DNA of 64,000 bases. Source: CAWGHZ01 sp963822575 (GTDB lineage: Bacteria > Pseudomonadota > Alphaproteobacteria > MPNO01 > DASWLB01). The stretch covers positions 1,364,001 through 1,428,000 of the forward strand of contig CAWGHZ010000007.1 in assembly GCA_963822575.1 (NCBI GenBank), given 5' to 3'. Under the pieces are notes generated by a model, which ran no database searches, was not told the origin of the DNA, and saw nothing but the letters and a program-made list of their open reading frames with translations. Positions within the stretch are counted from its first letter, which is position 1. Every line of letters begins with the position of its first letter. The position numbers were made by a program, and so were the translations under genes. This document shows positions 1 through 9,008 of this stretch, one piece after another.

Positions 1-435
1 CTGCAGCGGCACCGAGCCGATGCCGACGAACCGGTCCGGCTTGGTCGCGCAGAACTCGGCTATGGTGTCGTTGGCGACGCGCGCCGCCTCCAGCCCCTTG
101 CGCGGCTCCATCCAGTAGCAGGTGATCGGGAAGTTGGTGGAGATCGCCTGGACGTCGACGCCCTGCTTGTCCATCTCGGCGATGCGCGCCTTGGGATCGT
201 TCAGCACCGCCCCCAGCTCGCCGTCGCGCTGCAGCACGCCGGAGTTGGAGCCTTCGGCGAACCAGTCCTCGGTGCCCGGCCCGTTCGACTTGATCGGGTT
301 CTGCCTGACGTAATCCAGCAGCGCCGGCAGCCGGATGTGGGTGTGCATATCAATGATAAAAGGCTTGCGGGCACGCGGCTTGGCGCCCGTCTTTCGCGCC
401 GCGGCGGAGCTTCGCCGCGCAACCTTCCTCGCCAT
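1..435 (-). CDS. Amidohydrolase, ACMSD-like (3' part beyond window)
   Basis: The N-terminal 145 residues of a metal-dependent hydrolase are visible; the gene runs off the left edge. The ATG lies at 433-435. After a basic, Ala-rich leader the protein has the DMHTHIR segment near residue 30, the HxH metal-binding motif that opens the TIM-barrel amidohydrolase fold. It then has IAEMDKQGVDVQAIS, typical of the amidohydrolase-2 (ACMSD-like) family of decarboxylases and hydrolases. The next gene on this strand (760-1968) belongs to the same broad family, so the two probably act in one catabolic route. The substrate cannot be read from the sequence. The family call is firm; the exact reaction is unknown. 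Confidence 0.8.
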   Translation of the reverse strand, partial: MARKVARRSSAAARKTGAKPRARKPFIIDMHTHIRLPALLDYVRQNPIKSNGPGTEDWFAEGSNSGVLQRDGELGAVLNDPKARIAEMDKQGVDVQAISTNFPITCYWMEPRKGLEAARVANDTIAEFCATKPDRFVGIGSVPLQ

Positions 436-759
436 CGCCCCGTCCCTTTGTCTCGTTGGGCCGCGTGCCACTCGTGGACGGCCACGGCCGATGGCTGTGT
501 ATTATGCCGCAAAGGTTGCGCGACTCATAGGACCGTCCCCGGTCGATCCGCGATGGGCAGGGTTGCGCGCTACGCGAGGGCCGGCATCACATCGGCAGAC
601 GCACCGTCCAGGATCCGGCGTGGTGCGGGGGCCGGGAGATTGCCGAACGCAAGCAGGAAACCAGATCGTTGGCACCGATTTCCTCGACCCGCTTCTCAAA
701 TTTCTCGCCCGCCGCTGTGGTCGGAAACCCGTCCCTGCAGCAACGGTGGGGGTCGCGCC
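436..759. other. Intergenic stretch, no gene recognised
   Basis: These 324 bases separate two amidohydrolase genes on the minus strand. Short open frames here look like chance frames in GC-rich DNA. On the minus strand a CATAAT-like -10 element lies near 503-508, about 70 bases upstream of the first amidohydrolase, but no convincing -35 box was found. No hairpin terminator was recognised. Confidence 0.4.
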
Positions 760-1968
760 TTACAGCCGGAACAGCTTCTGGGCGTTGAGGCCGAGGATAT
801 TGCGCTTCGCCTGGTCGTCGAGGAATGGCAGGTCGAGGATGGTCGACGGCAGGTCGAAGTCCCAATGCGGCCAGTCGGAGGCGTAGAGCAGGCTGTTCTT
901 GGCGTCGATCGCGTTGAACGTCGCCTCGAGAAGCTCCAGGTTGGTGCGCTCCATCGGCTGGGTCGTGAAGTACATCTCCTTCATGTACTCCGACGGCAGG
1001 CGCTTCAGCGCCGGCGCCTCGGACGAGCGCATCAGGTACTCGTTGTCGAAACGGGTGGTCATGAAGGCGAGCCAGGTGATGCCCGACTCGATCCAGATCA
1101 CCTTGAGCTTGGGGAACTTCTCGGAGAGCCCGTTCATCACCCAGTTCGCCAAATGCACCATGTTGCACAGGCTGAACGAGATGGCGTGCACGCTGAGGAA
1201 GCGGTTGAGCTGGCGCACGAACCCCTCGGAGGTGCCCCAGAACGGCCCGGCATGGAAGGCGAGCGGCAGGCCGCGCTCCTCCAGCATCGAATAGAGGCGC
1301 ATGTACGAGTTGTGGTGCACGGGCTTGTAGCGCACCGAGGTGACAGTGAAGCCGCGCACGCCCTTCTTGTCGCCGAACTCCTCGACCGTCTTGATGCAGG
1401 CCTCGGGGTCCGAGAACGGCAGATAGATCAGCGCCATGATCCGGTCGTCGTGCGGCAGGATGCGTTCGGTGAGCCAGCGGTTGTAGGCGAACGAGATGTT
1501 GATCTCGACGTCGAGCTCGGGGTGCATGCCGAGGCCGAGCATCGGCGTCGGGAAGGTCACCTGGCGGTCGATGCCCATCGTGTCGAGCGCGCGGCGCACC
1601 AGCACCACGTCGCGCGGCAGGCCTTCGTCGTTCTGCGTCGACTCCTCGAGGCCGGGATCGTGCGGGATGCGCCCGCCGACGTTCTGGTGCGCCGGCCAGG
1701 ACGAGGTGTTGAGGATGCCGGGCGTCAGGTTCCCGCGCACCTTGAAGTTGGACGCGATGTCCCGGACCACCGGGTCGGGGATGCGCTCCACCACCTCTGC
1801 CCAGGACTGGGTCTCGAAATGGTGCGCGTCCACGTCGACGATGAAGTAGTCGTCGAGATTGTACTTCTTGCGCTGCAGCTTGGCGCGGGCCAACGTGTCG
1901 CGCGTGTCGGTGGCGCGGCCGAACTCCTTGACCGGCAATTCGCGGGCGCGCTCGACTCCAGTATCCAT
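760..1968 (-). CDS. Amidohydrolase family protein (ACMSD-like, TIM barrel)
   Basis: The product is a 402-residue metal-dependent hydrolase or decarboxylase. The ATG at 1968 is preferred over upstream codons because GAGGAACG lies just ahead of it and the upstream extension looks like translated spacer. Near residue 50 the segment DVDAHHFE replaces the usual HxH metal motif. FHAGPFWG and ASDWPHWDFD further on carry the expected metal-binding His and Asp. This arrangement is common in amidohydrolase-2 proteins annotated around aromatic catabolism. The gene is divergent from the substrate-binding protein array that starts at 2214-2543, so the 245-bp gap probably holds promoters for both. The substrate is not inferable. 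Confidence 0.82.
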   Translation of the reverse strand: MDTGVERARELPVKEFGRATDTRDTLARAKLQRKKYNLDDYFIVDVDAHHFETQSWAEVVERIPDPVVRDIASNFKVRGNLTPGILNTSSWPAHQNVGGRIPHDPGLEESTQNDEGLPRDVVLVRRALDTMGIDRQVTFPTPMLGLGMHPELDVEINISFAYNRWLTERILPHDDRIMALIYLPFSDPEACIKTVEEFGDKKGVRGFTVTSVRYKPVHHNSYMRLYSMLEERGLPLAFHAGPFWGTSEGFVRQLNRFLSVHAISFSLCNMVHLANWVMNGLSEKFPKLKVIWIESGITWLAFMTTRFDNEYLMRSSEAPALKRLPSEYMKEMYFTTQPMERTNLELLEATFNAIDAKNSLLYASDWPHWDFDLPSTILDLPFLDDQAKRNILGLNAQKLFRL

Positions 1969-2074
1969 CGTCCGTTCCTCTCCAGGCCGGCCGCGGGCCC
2001 GTGCCCATCGGCCGCATTGTTCGCCGCGGGACAGTAGCACAGCCGACCGGTCGCGGAATACGGGCGCGAGCCGG

Positions 2075-2103
2075 TTGACAATTTCCGACCGCGCGGGGCT
2101 AAC
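2075..2103 (+). promoter_or_regulatory. Sigma70-like promoter ahead of the dctP array
   Basis: TTGACA at 2075-2080 is followed after 17 bases by GCTAAC at 2098-2103. This is a good match to alphaproteobacterial housekeeping promoters. It sits about 110 bases upstream of the small dctP remnant and is the only strong candidate before the first full receptor gene, whose run continues to 7746 with gaps of at most about 56 bases. Confidence 0.45.
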
Positions 2104-2213
2104 TATCGGTGAATAGGGACGTCCGACAAGGACGCCCGCAGAGCGGACGGACCGCGGCAAGACGGCCCACCCCGCTGGTGGGAAGAAACGCGTACCGCGC
2201 CCGGGAGGGAACC

Positions 2214-2486
2214 ATGACGCCTCGCGCCGCCCTTGTGGTCGCGAAGACCTCGGGCCTCAAGCTCTCGAAAATGATGGCCACGGCGGCGGCGAACCAGCTG
2301 AAGCTTGCGCGGGTGAAACTGGCCTCCGCGCCGCTCGTGACCACCGCGCTGAGCCCGGACGAGGCCAAGCGCTGGAAGGCGAAGCTTGCCCCGATCACGG
2401 CCGAATGGGAGAAGCGCACACCGAACGGTCCAGCGGTGCTCACCGCGTATCGCGCCGAACTCGCGAAGTTCGGAGTTGCCGAATAG
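2214..2486 (+). pseudogene. Remnant of a TRAP substrate-binding protein (C-terminal piece)
   Basis: This 90-codon frame opens with ATG behind a strong GGGAGGG ribosome-binding site. Its last 45 or so residues match the C-terminal tail of the neighbouring DctP proteins: ALSPDEAKRWKAKLAPI then EKRTPNGPAVLTAYRAE, compared with ALAPAEAKRWRARLAPI in the gene at 3576. The signal peptide and both ligand-binding lobes are missing, and the first 45 residues resemble a worn central helix. It is best read as a thirteenth array member reduced by deletion. The intact start site leaves open that a small protein is still made. Confidence 0.6.
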
Positions 2487-2542
2487 CGACCGCCGCGCCC
2501 CGAACGCGGAAAGCACAACAAGCTCGACAGGGAGAATTCGAA

Positions 2543-3559
2543 ATGACCCGCATTGCTTCCACCGCCCTGGCCGCGCTCGTCGCGCTCGCGCCGCTTGCGG
2601 CCGGGGCCGCGCAGCCGCTCGTCCTCCGGCTCGGGTTCCCGGCGCCGCCGACGTCCTACATCAACACTTTGGGCGTGACGCCGTGGAAGAAGGACGTGGA
2701 GACGGCAGCCGGCGGCACGATCGACATTAAGATCTTCCCGGGCGGCACGGTGGCGAACTTCCACAACGCCTACGACCGCGTCGTCAACGGCGTGATCGAG
2801 ATGGCGTTCTCGACCATGGGCTCGGTCGCCGGCCTGTTCGTGAAGTCGAACGTGAGCTCCCTTCCCTTCGAGGCGGAGAACAGCGTGGAGGCAAGCCTCG
2901 CCGAGTGGCGCATGTACGCCTCGGGCGTCACCGCCAGCGACTACGAGAAGGTGGTGCCGCTGGGGCTGTTCACCTTCTCCAGCACCAACCTGCACACCCA
3001 GAAGCCGATCCAGCGGATGGAGGACCTGAACGGCATGAAGCTCGCCGGCGGCGGGCGCATCAACGCCGACACGCTGCAGCTTCTGGGCGCGGTGCCGATC
3101 ACCATGACGCCGGCCGAGTACTACCAGGCGATCAACCGCGGCCTGATCCAGGGTTCCACCCTGTCCTGGCCGGGCGTGCTGGTGTTCAAGACGTTCGAGG
3201 TGGCGCCGTACCACCTGACCAATGTGCCGTTCGGCCTGGCGGGCGGCTACGTCATCATGAACAAGGCGGCCTATGCCAAGCTGCCGGCCGACGCCCGCGC
3301 CGCGATCGACAAGTATTCGGGCGAGGCGTTCGCGCGCCGGCTCGGCATCGGCGGCGAGAAGGCGGACGCGCACATCCTCGCCACGATGAAGAAGAATGCC
3401 AACCAGCACTTCACCAAGCTGTCCGAGGCCGAACTCGCGCGCTGGAAGAAGGTGCTGAAGCCCATCGCCGACGAATGGGTGAAGGCGACGCCGGACGGAG
3501 CACACGTCCTCGCCGCCTACCGCGCCGAGGTCGCCAAGGCGCGCAAGGAAGGCTTTTGA
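2543..3559 (+). CDS. TRAP transporter substrate-binding protein DctP, array member 1
   Basis: The 338-residue protein is a periplasmic receptor of a tripartite ATP-independent (TRAP) transporter. ATG 2543 follows GGGAG and opens a Sec signal peptide ending near AAGAAQ. The mature part starts LVLRLGFPAPP and shows family landmarks: FPGGTVANF, NGVIEMAFS, LPFEAEN, and a hinge segment MEDLNGMKLAGGGR. The position of the ligand-clamping Arg of canonical receptors (Arg147 in SiaP) holds Ala168, with Arg172 four residues on. The C-terminal helix carries EWVKATPDGAHVLAAYR, shared by the whole array. Only 16 bases separate it from the next member, so the two are probably cotranscribed. The ligand is unknown. 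Confidence 0.9.
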   Translation: MTRIASTALAALVALAPLAAGAAQPLVLRLGFPAPPTSYINTLGVTPWKKDVETAAGGTIDIKIFPGGTVANFHNAYDRVVNGVIEMAFSTMGSVAGLFVKSNVSSLPFEAENSVEASLAEWRMYASGVTASDYEKVVPLGLFTFSSTNLHTQKPIQRMEDLNGMKLAGGGRINADTLQLLGAVPITMTPAEYYQAINRGLIQGSTLSWPGVLVFKTFEVAPYHLTNVPFGLAGGYVIMNKAAYAKLPADARAAIDKYSGEAFARRLGIGGEKADAHILATMKKNANQHFTKLSEAELARWKKVLKPIADEWVKATPDGAHVLAAYRAEVAKARKEGF

Positions 3560-3575
3560 CGGGGAGACGGGTTCG

Positions 3576-4589
3576 ATGAAACCGCTGGTTGCCGCTTTCG
3601 CGCTTACTGTGTCGCTCGCCGTCGCCGGAAGCGCCGACGCCGCCGGGCCGATCGAGCTGAAGTTCGGCTTTCCCAACCCACCGACCGCGTGGATCAATAC
3701 GCTCGGCATCGGGACATGGGCGAAGAACATCGCCCTCGCCTCGGCCGACACGGTCGCGGTCAAGGTGTTCGCCGGCGGCTCGGTGGTGAACCAGCGGAAC
3801 GTCTATGACCGCGTGCTGAACGGTGTGGTCGATTTCGGCTACGGCCCGTTCGGCGAGATCAGCGACCAGATGCCCCGGACGGAGGTGACCGCCCTGCCCT
3901 TCGAGGCCGACGACATGGTCCAGGCGTCGAAGGCGCTGTGGCGGCTCCTCCAGGCCGGCACGTTCGACAAGGATTTCGCGCGCGTCCGGCCGATCACCGC
4001 GTTCTGCCTGCCGCCGAGCGGGCTGCACACCGTGGCGAAGGAGGTGCGCACGCTCGACGACCTCAAGGGGATGAAGATCATCTCCGCCACACGCCTCAAC
4101 GGCGAGGTCGTCGAGCGGCTGGGCGCGACGGTGGTCTCGATCACCAACCCGCAATCCTACGCGGCGCTCAACCGCGGCGTTGCCGCCGGCACCATGCTGT
4201 CCGATGCCGGTCTGGTGGTGTTCAAGATCGAGGAGGTGACGAAGTACCACCTCAACCTGCCGCTCGGCTGCTCGGCCGGCGGATTTTTCATGAATCCGCG
4301 GTCCTATGCCCGCTTGCCCGCCAAGGCGCAGCACGCGATCGACGCCGCCTCCGGAACGCCGATGGCCAACTTCATGGCGGAGGAGGCGCACGCCCAGGAC
4401 CTGAAGGCGCACGCGATCATCGCCAAGCGCCCGGGTTCGGTGATGGTCGCGCTGGCCCCGGCCGAGGCCAAGCGCTGGCGCGCGCGGCTCGCGCCCATCG
4501 CCGAAGAATGGGCGAAGGCGACGCCGGACGGTACGAAGGTGCTTGCGGCCTATCGCGCCGAGATCAAGAAAATGCGCGGCGGGTCGTGA
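3576..4589 (+). CDS. TRAP transporter substrate-binding protein DctP, array member 2
   Basis: This 337-residue receptor starts MKPLVAAFALTVSLAVAG with a signal peptide cut near ADAAG. The mature start is IELKFGFPNPP. It pairs best by eye with member 1 (TAWINTLGIGTW against TSYINTLGVTPW). Its pocket is more divergent: the hinge reads LDDLKGMKIISATR, with Ile169 where canonical DctP has the carboxylate-binding Arg, and Arg173 instead. The usual tryptophan motif SWPG found in most other members is SDAG here, which suggests a different ligand. The C-terminal EWAKATPDGTKVLAAYR motif is kept. It lies 16 bases after member 1 and 40 before member 3. Confidence 0.9.
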   Translation: MKPLVAAFALTVSLAVAGSADAAGPIELKFGFPNPPTAWINTLGIGTWAKNIALASADTVAVKVFAGGSVVNQRNVYDRVLNGVVDFGYGPFGEISDQMPRTEVTALPFEADDMVQASKALWRLLQAGTFDKDFARVRPITAFCLPPSGLHTVAKEVRTLDDLKGMKIISATRLNGEVVERLGATVVSITNPQSYAALNRGVAAGTMLSDAGLVVFKIEEVTKYHLNLPLGCSAGGFFMNPRSYARLPAKAQHAIDAASGTPMANFMAEEAHAQDLKAHAIIAKRPGSVMVALAPAEAKRWRARLAPIAEEWAKATPDGTKVLAAYRAEIKKMRGGS

Positions 4590-4629
4590 TGCCCGCCGCC
4601 TCGTCAATCCGATAAGAAAGGAGAACTAC

Positions 4630-5640
4630 GTGACCCGTACCCGCGTTCTCGCCGCCTTCGCCGCCGCTGCCCTCGTGACCCTGCCTGCCGCCTCGCGCGC
4701 GGCCGAGCCGACGACGCTCAAGTTCGTCTTCCCGGCGCCGCTCAGCCCCTTCTCCAAGGCGATGTTCGCCTGGAAAGACAATGTCGAGAAGGACACGAAG
4801 GGCGCGGTCCAGGTGAAGATGTTCGTCGGCACGGCCGTCGCCAATTTCGGTAACGTGCTCGACCGCATCCAGAACGGCGTGGTCGATCTCGGCTTCGGCA
4901 TCTACGGGCCATATTCGCGCCAGGTGCCGAAGACCTTCGTGGTCGAGCTGCCCTTCGAGTCCGACACCTCGGTGGAGGGCTCGGTCGGGCTGTGGCGGCT
5001 CAAGGAGGAGGGCGTCACCGCGAACGAGTACAAGGCGTACCGTCCGCTGGCCCTGTTCTGCTTCACCGGCACCAGCCTGCATTCGACCCGTCCCGTCACC
5101 GGCGCCGACGACATCAAGGGGCTGAAGGTCGCCGCGTCCGGCAAGGTGATGGCCGACGATTTGTCGCTGATGGGCGCGGCGCCGGTGACCATCAATCCGA
5201 CCGAGTTCTACGAGTCGCTCAACCGCAACCTCGCCCAGGGGGTGCTGATCTCGTGGGACGGGGCGCTGACCTTCAAGCTGCAGGACGTCTCGCACTACCA
5301 TATGAGCGTGCCGTTCGGGCAGTTCCCGGCCTTCGTCATCATGAACACGAAGTCCTACGAGCGCCTGCCTGCCGACGGGCGCGCGGCGGTCGACAAATAT
5401 TCGGGCGAGATCTTCTCGCGCCAGATCGCCGAGCAGCTCGACGCGACCAACGTCGAGGCGATCGCCAAGTTCAAGGAGATGAAGGGTCAGCACGTCGCCG
5501 CGCTTACGCCCGACCAGCTCGCCAAATGGAAGACGACCCTCGCGCCGATCACGGCGGACTGGGTGAAGCACACGCCGGACGGCGCGCACGTGCTCGCCGC
5601 GTTCCGCGCGGCGGTGGAAAAGATCCGCGCGGGCCACTGA
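4630..5640 (+). CDS. TRAP transporter substrate-binding protein DctP, array member 3
   Basis: A 336-residue receptor. GTG at 4630 is chosen as start because AAGGAGAAC lies directly upstream and a signal peptide ending near SRAAE follows; earlier in-frame codons lie inside member 2. It belongs to a tight subgroup with members 4 and 5, sharing LALFCFTG, STRPV and KGLKVAASGKVMADDL. Ala168 stands at the canonical Arg position and Lys172 follows. SWDG and YHMSVPFGQFPAFVIMN line the second lobe. The C-terminal DWVKHTPDGAHVLAAFR motif is present. Spacing of 40 bases on either side fits one operon with members 1-5. Confidence 0.9.
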   Translation: MTRTRVLAAFAAAALVTLPAASRAAEPTTLKFVFPAPLSPFSKAMFAWKDNVEKDTKGAVQVKMFVGTAVANFGNVLDRIQNGVVDLGFGIYGPYSRQVPKTFVVELPFESDTSVEGSVGLWRLKEEGVTANEYKAYRPLALFCFTGTSLHSTRPVTGADDIKGLKVAASGKVMADDLSLMGAAPVTINPTEFYESLNRNLAQGVLISWDGALTFKLQDVSHYHMSVPFGQFPAFVIMNTKSYERLPADGRAAVDKYSGEIFSRQIAEQLDATNVEAIAKFKEMKGQHVAALTPDQLAKWKTTLAPITADWVKHTPDGAHVLAAFRAAVEKIRAGH

Positions 5641-5680
5641 GCGGCCGCGCCGGCACAACGAACGGACACGGAGACGGAAC

Positions 5681-6697
5681 ATGAAACGCAAGGCATCGCT
5701 TCTCGCCCTAACCGCCGCCGCGGCGCTGCTCGCCCTGCCGGCGGCGCCGCGCGCGGCCGAGCCGACCACGCTCAAGTTCGGCTGGCCGGCGAGCCTGGAC
5801 AGCGACTTCGCCCATATCGTGATGAGCTGGAAATCCGACGTCGAGAAGGCCTCGAACGGCGCGCTGAAGCTGCAGGTGTTCCCCGGCGCGTCGGTGGTGA
5901 AGTTCTCCAACGTGCTCGACCGGGTCCAGAACGGCGTGGTCGACATGGCGTTCGGCATTTTCGGCCCGTATTCGCGCTCGCACCCGAAGACCTTCGTGGT
6001 CGAGCTGCCCTTCGTTACCGACAACTCGACCGAGTGCTCGACCGCGCTGTGGCGGCTCTACGCCCAGGGCGTGACGGCCAACGAGTACACGGGCATCCAT
6101 CCGCTGGCCCTGTTCTGCTTCACCGGCGCCAGCCTGCAGTCCACCAAGCCAGTGCGCACCGCGGAGGACATCAAGGGACTCAAGATCGCCGCCTCGGGCA
6201 AGGTCATGGCGGACGATCTGAAGCTGATGGGCGCCGCCGCGATCACCATCAACCCGGGCGACTTCTTCGAGGCGCTGAACCGCGGCCTCGCCGGCGGCGT
6301 GCTGATCTCCTGGCCGGGCGCCGAGTCGTTCAAGCTGCAGGACGTGGCGAAGTACCACATGTCGACGCCGTTCGGCCTTTTCCCTGCCTTCGTCGCGATG
6401 AACAAGGGCTCGTATGCGAAGCTCGCCGGCGATGCCAAGGCCGCGATGGACAAGCTGTCGGGGGAGGCCCTTTCGAAGCGCATCGGCGTCGGGCTCGACA
6501 AGTCCAACGACGAGACCATCGCCATGTTCAAGAAGCTCAAGGGTCACGAAGTCGTCACTCTCTCGGATCCCGAGCTGAAGCGGTGGGACAAGATGCTCGA
6601 GCCCGTGACGCAGGACTGGGTCAAGCACACGCCGGACGGCGCGCACGTACTGTCGGCCTTCAAGGCCGAGGAGAAGAAGGTCCGGTCCGGCTCGTAG
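5681..6697 (+). CDS. TRAP transporter substrate-binding protein DctP, array member 4
   Basis: This 338-residue receptor has signal peptide MKRKASLLALTAAAALLA cut near PRAAE. It is closely similar to members 3 and 5 (KGLKIAASGKVMADDLK, FGIFGPYSR, KTFVVELPF), which marks recent tandem duplication. Ala170 and Lys174 occupy the hinge positions where classic receptors have Arg and a non-basic residue. SWPG, then YHMSTPFGLFPAFVAMN, then the C-terminal DWVKHTPDGAHVLSAF motif follow. The start is supported by GGAGACGGAAC upstream. Ligand specificity may overlap that of its two sisters, but no ligand can be named. Confidence 0.9.
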   Translation: MKRKASLLALTAAAALLALPAAPRAAEPTTLKFGWPASLDSDFAHIVMSWKSDVEKASNGALKLQVFPGASVVKFSNVLDRVQNGVVDMAFGIFGPYSRSHPKTFVVELPFVTDNSTECSTALWRLYAQGVTANEYTGIHPLALFCFTGASLQSTKPVRTAEDIKGLKIAASGKVMADDLKLMGAAAITINPGDFFEALNRGLAGGVLISWPGAESFKLQDVAKYHMSTPFGLFPAFVAMNKGSYAKLAGDAKAAMDKLSGEALSKRIGVGLDKSNDETIAMFKKLKGHEVVTLSDPELKRWDKMLEPVTQDWVKHTPDGAHVLSAFKAEEKKVRSGS

Positions 6698-6731
6698 CGC
6701 GCCGCGACCGCGCAACAGGAAGGAGACGATC

Positions 6732-7746
6732 ATGAGACATGCCGGATGGATCGGGCTCGCGGCCTGCGCCGCCATGCTCGCCGTGCCCGCCGCGCCGCGG
6801 GCGGCCGAGCCGGTCGCGCTCAAGTTCGCGTGGCCGGCGCCGCAAGGCACCGAACTCCTGGGATCTCGCCATGGCGTGGAAGGACAAGGTGCTCAAGGCG
6901 GCGGACGGGATGTTGAAGGTGCAGGTCTTCCCCGGTGCCGCGATCGCCAAGACAACCAATGTGCTCGACCGTGTGGAGAATGGCGTCGCCGACATCGGGT
7001 TCGGCATCTTCGGACCCTACTCGCGGGCTTTCCCGCAGACCTTCGTGGTCGAGTTGCCGTTCGCGTGCAAGAATTCGGCCGAATGCTCGACGGCGCTGTG
7101 GCGCCTGAACGCGTCGGGCGTTACGTCGGCGGAATACAAGAGGTTCCACGCGCTCGCCCTGTTCTGCTTCACCGGCGCAAGCCTGCAATCGACCAAGCCG
7201 GTGCGGAAGCTCGAGGACATGCGGGGCCTCAAGATCGCGGCATCGGGCAAGGTAATGGCCGACGACCTGAAGCTGATGGGCGCCGCGGCGGTGACGATCA
7301 CGCCGGCCGATTTCTTCGAGGGGCTCAACCGCGGCGTCATCGACGGCGCTCTGATCTCCTGGCCGGGTGCGACGGCGTTCAAGCTCCAGGAAGTCTCGGC
7401 GTACCACATGTCGACGCCCTTCGGCCTGTTCCCCGCCTTCGTGGTGATGAACAACGCGAGCTACAAGCGCCTGCCGGATCATGTCAGGCAGGCCTTCGAC
7501 AGGTATTCGGGCGAGCCGTTCTCCCATGACTACGGCGCCGGGCTCGACAAGTCGAACGACGCGACGATCGACGCGTTCAAGAAGATGAAGGGCCACGAGG
7601 TGGTGGAGCTCTCCGACGCCGAGCTCGCCCGCTGGGACAAGCTGCTCGCGCCGATCACCGCGGCCTGGGTGAAGCACACCCCGGACGGCCGGCGCGTGCT
7701 CGACTCCTTCCGGGCGGAGATCAAGAATATCCGCCAGGGCTCGTAG
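6732..7746 (+). pseudogene. TRAP DctP array member 5, frameshifted near 6860
   Basis: ATG 6732 opens MRHAGWIGLAACAAMLA with a signal peptide and the mature start ALKFAWPAPQGTELL. The frame then derails. From about 6862 the +1 frame resumes the family sequence DLAMAWKDKVLKAADG and runs intact to 7746, including GLKIAASGKVMADDLK and WVKHTPDGRRVLDSFR. Removing one G from the GGG at 6860-6862 restores a single protein of about 337 residues aligned with member 4. The rest of the gene shows no further damage, which fits either a very young mutation or a sequence error. It belongs to the member 3-5 subgroup. Confidence 0.8.
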
Positions 7747-7763
7747 TACCGGCGGCGGGCGCG

Positions 7764-7793
7764 TTGACAAGCGTGCCCACGGCCACGCTATAT
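7764..7793 (+). promoter_or_regulatory. Sigma70-like promoter ahead of array member 6
   Basis: TTGACA at 7764-7769 and GCTATA at 7787-7792 are spaced by 17 bases. It falls in the 133-base gap after member 5, the first large gap in the array, and about 87 bases before the next start codon. It is the best promoter match between array members. Confidence 0.5.
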
Positions 7794-7879
7794 GCGGTGC
7801 AGAAGGGCGGCGTGAGGCGGCGCCGCCCTCGTCACGTCCAACAGGGGTGTTGCGCCCCGCAGGAATGGAGAACGCACGG

Positions 7880-8893
7880 ATGACCCATCGGACCTTCGCA
7901 GGACTCCTCGCCGCGGCGGCCATTGCCGCTGTCCCGCTCGCCGCCAGCGCGGCGGATCCGATCGACCTGAAGTTCGGCAACCCCGGCTCGCCCAACGGCC
8001 ACGTTTCGAACTTCATCATCAAGCCCTGGGTGAAGAAGGTGAACGACGAGGCGAAGGGCATGTTCTACCGTCCAGCTCTTCTCCGGCCCCGCTCTCGGCC
8101 ACTTCCCGCAGATCTACGACCGCGTGCTGAACAGCGTGGCCGACATCGCGTTCGGGCTTCTGGGTCCGATCTCGCGCCAGTTCCCTCAGACCTCGGTCGC
8201 CTCGCTGCCGTTCGAGACCCAGGACGCCTCGACCGGCACGGTGGCGCTGTGGAACGTCTATGAGCGCGGCCTGCTCGCCTCCGAGTGGAAAGAGGTGAAG
8301 CCGCTGACGCTGATGGTGTTCCCCAACGTGGTGATTCACACGAACAAATCGATCCAGTCCCTCGCCGACATCCATGGCATGAAGCTTTCCGTGCAGAGCC
8401 GTCTGATGGCGGACACGATCGAGCGGCTCGAGGCCGCGCCGGTCACCCTCGCCGTCACCGATCTCTACCAAAGCCTCAGCCGCGGCGTCGTCAGCGGCTC
8501 GGTCATCGGCTGGCCGGCCACCAGAGCTACAAGCTCGCCGACGTCACCCACTACCATCTCGAAGTGCCGCTGGGCGGCGAGGTGACGTTCATCATGATGA
8601 ACAACAAGAGCTACGCGAAGCTGCCCGAGAAGGGCCGCAAGATCATCGACGAGAACTCCTACGCGCCGTGGGCGAAGGCGATCGGCAAGATTCTCGACGA
8701 CGCCGACGATGAGGAAAGCACCAAGGTCGCCCACGAGAAGGGCCAGACCGTCGCGCACCTGCCGCCCGCCGAGCAGGCCAAATGGAAAGCTCGCGTCGAG
8801 CCCGTGGTCGCCGCCTGGATTAAGCGCACGCACGACGGCGCCAAGGTTCTGGCCGCCTATCGCGAAGAGACCCAGAAGCTGATGAAGAAGTAG
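7880..8893 (+). pseudogene. TRAP DctP array member 6, two compensating frameshifts
   Basis: ATG 7880 starts MTHRTFAGLLAAAAIAAVPL, with a signal peptide ending near ASAAD and then DLKFGNPGSPNGHVSNF. An extra base near 8066 shifts the frame after DEAKGMF; the correct continuation TVQLFSGPALGHFPQIYDR lies in the next frame. A missing base near 8522 after IGWPAT shifts back to SYKLADVTHYHLEVPLGG and the proper C-terminus. Corrected, it would be about 337 residues. It groups with members 7 and 8 (KLSVQSR hinge, GWPAT). The tail reads WIKRTHDGAKVLAAYR. Two opposite indels restoring the original frame could be errors or decay. Confidence 0.78.
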
Positions 8894-8916
8894 CGCTGCA
8901 CTGGGGCGGCGCCAGT

Positions 8917-8943
8917 TTGACAGTGTCGCCGGGACCGGCTACC
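8917..8943 (+). promoter_or_regulatory. Possible promoter ahead of array member 7
   Basis: TTGACA at 8917-8922 is followed by GCTACC at 8938-8943 with a short 15-base spacer. It lies in the 115-base gap after member 6. The -35 box is perfect, but the spacing is poor. Confidence 0.3.
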
Positions 8944-9008
8944 CATTATACGCGCGCCACATGAAGAATCGGCGCCGCGCCACAATAACATCCGCCGGGA
9001 GACTAGAC

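Noticed and set aside
337..2037. Long plus-strand open frame of over 500 codons
   Set aside because: It runs antisense to the clear amidohydrolase gene at 760-1968. Its composition (rich in Arg, His, Val repeats) is typical of shadow frames in GC-rich coding DNA and no motif was seen.
2099..3763. Long minus-strand open frame across the first dctP genes
   Set aside because: It is an antisense shadow of the dctP remnant and member 1; no start signals or family motifs are present.
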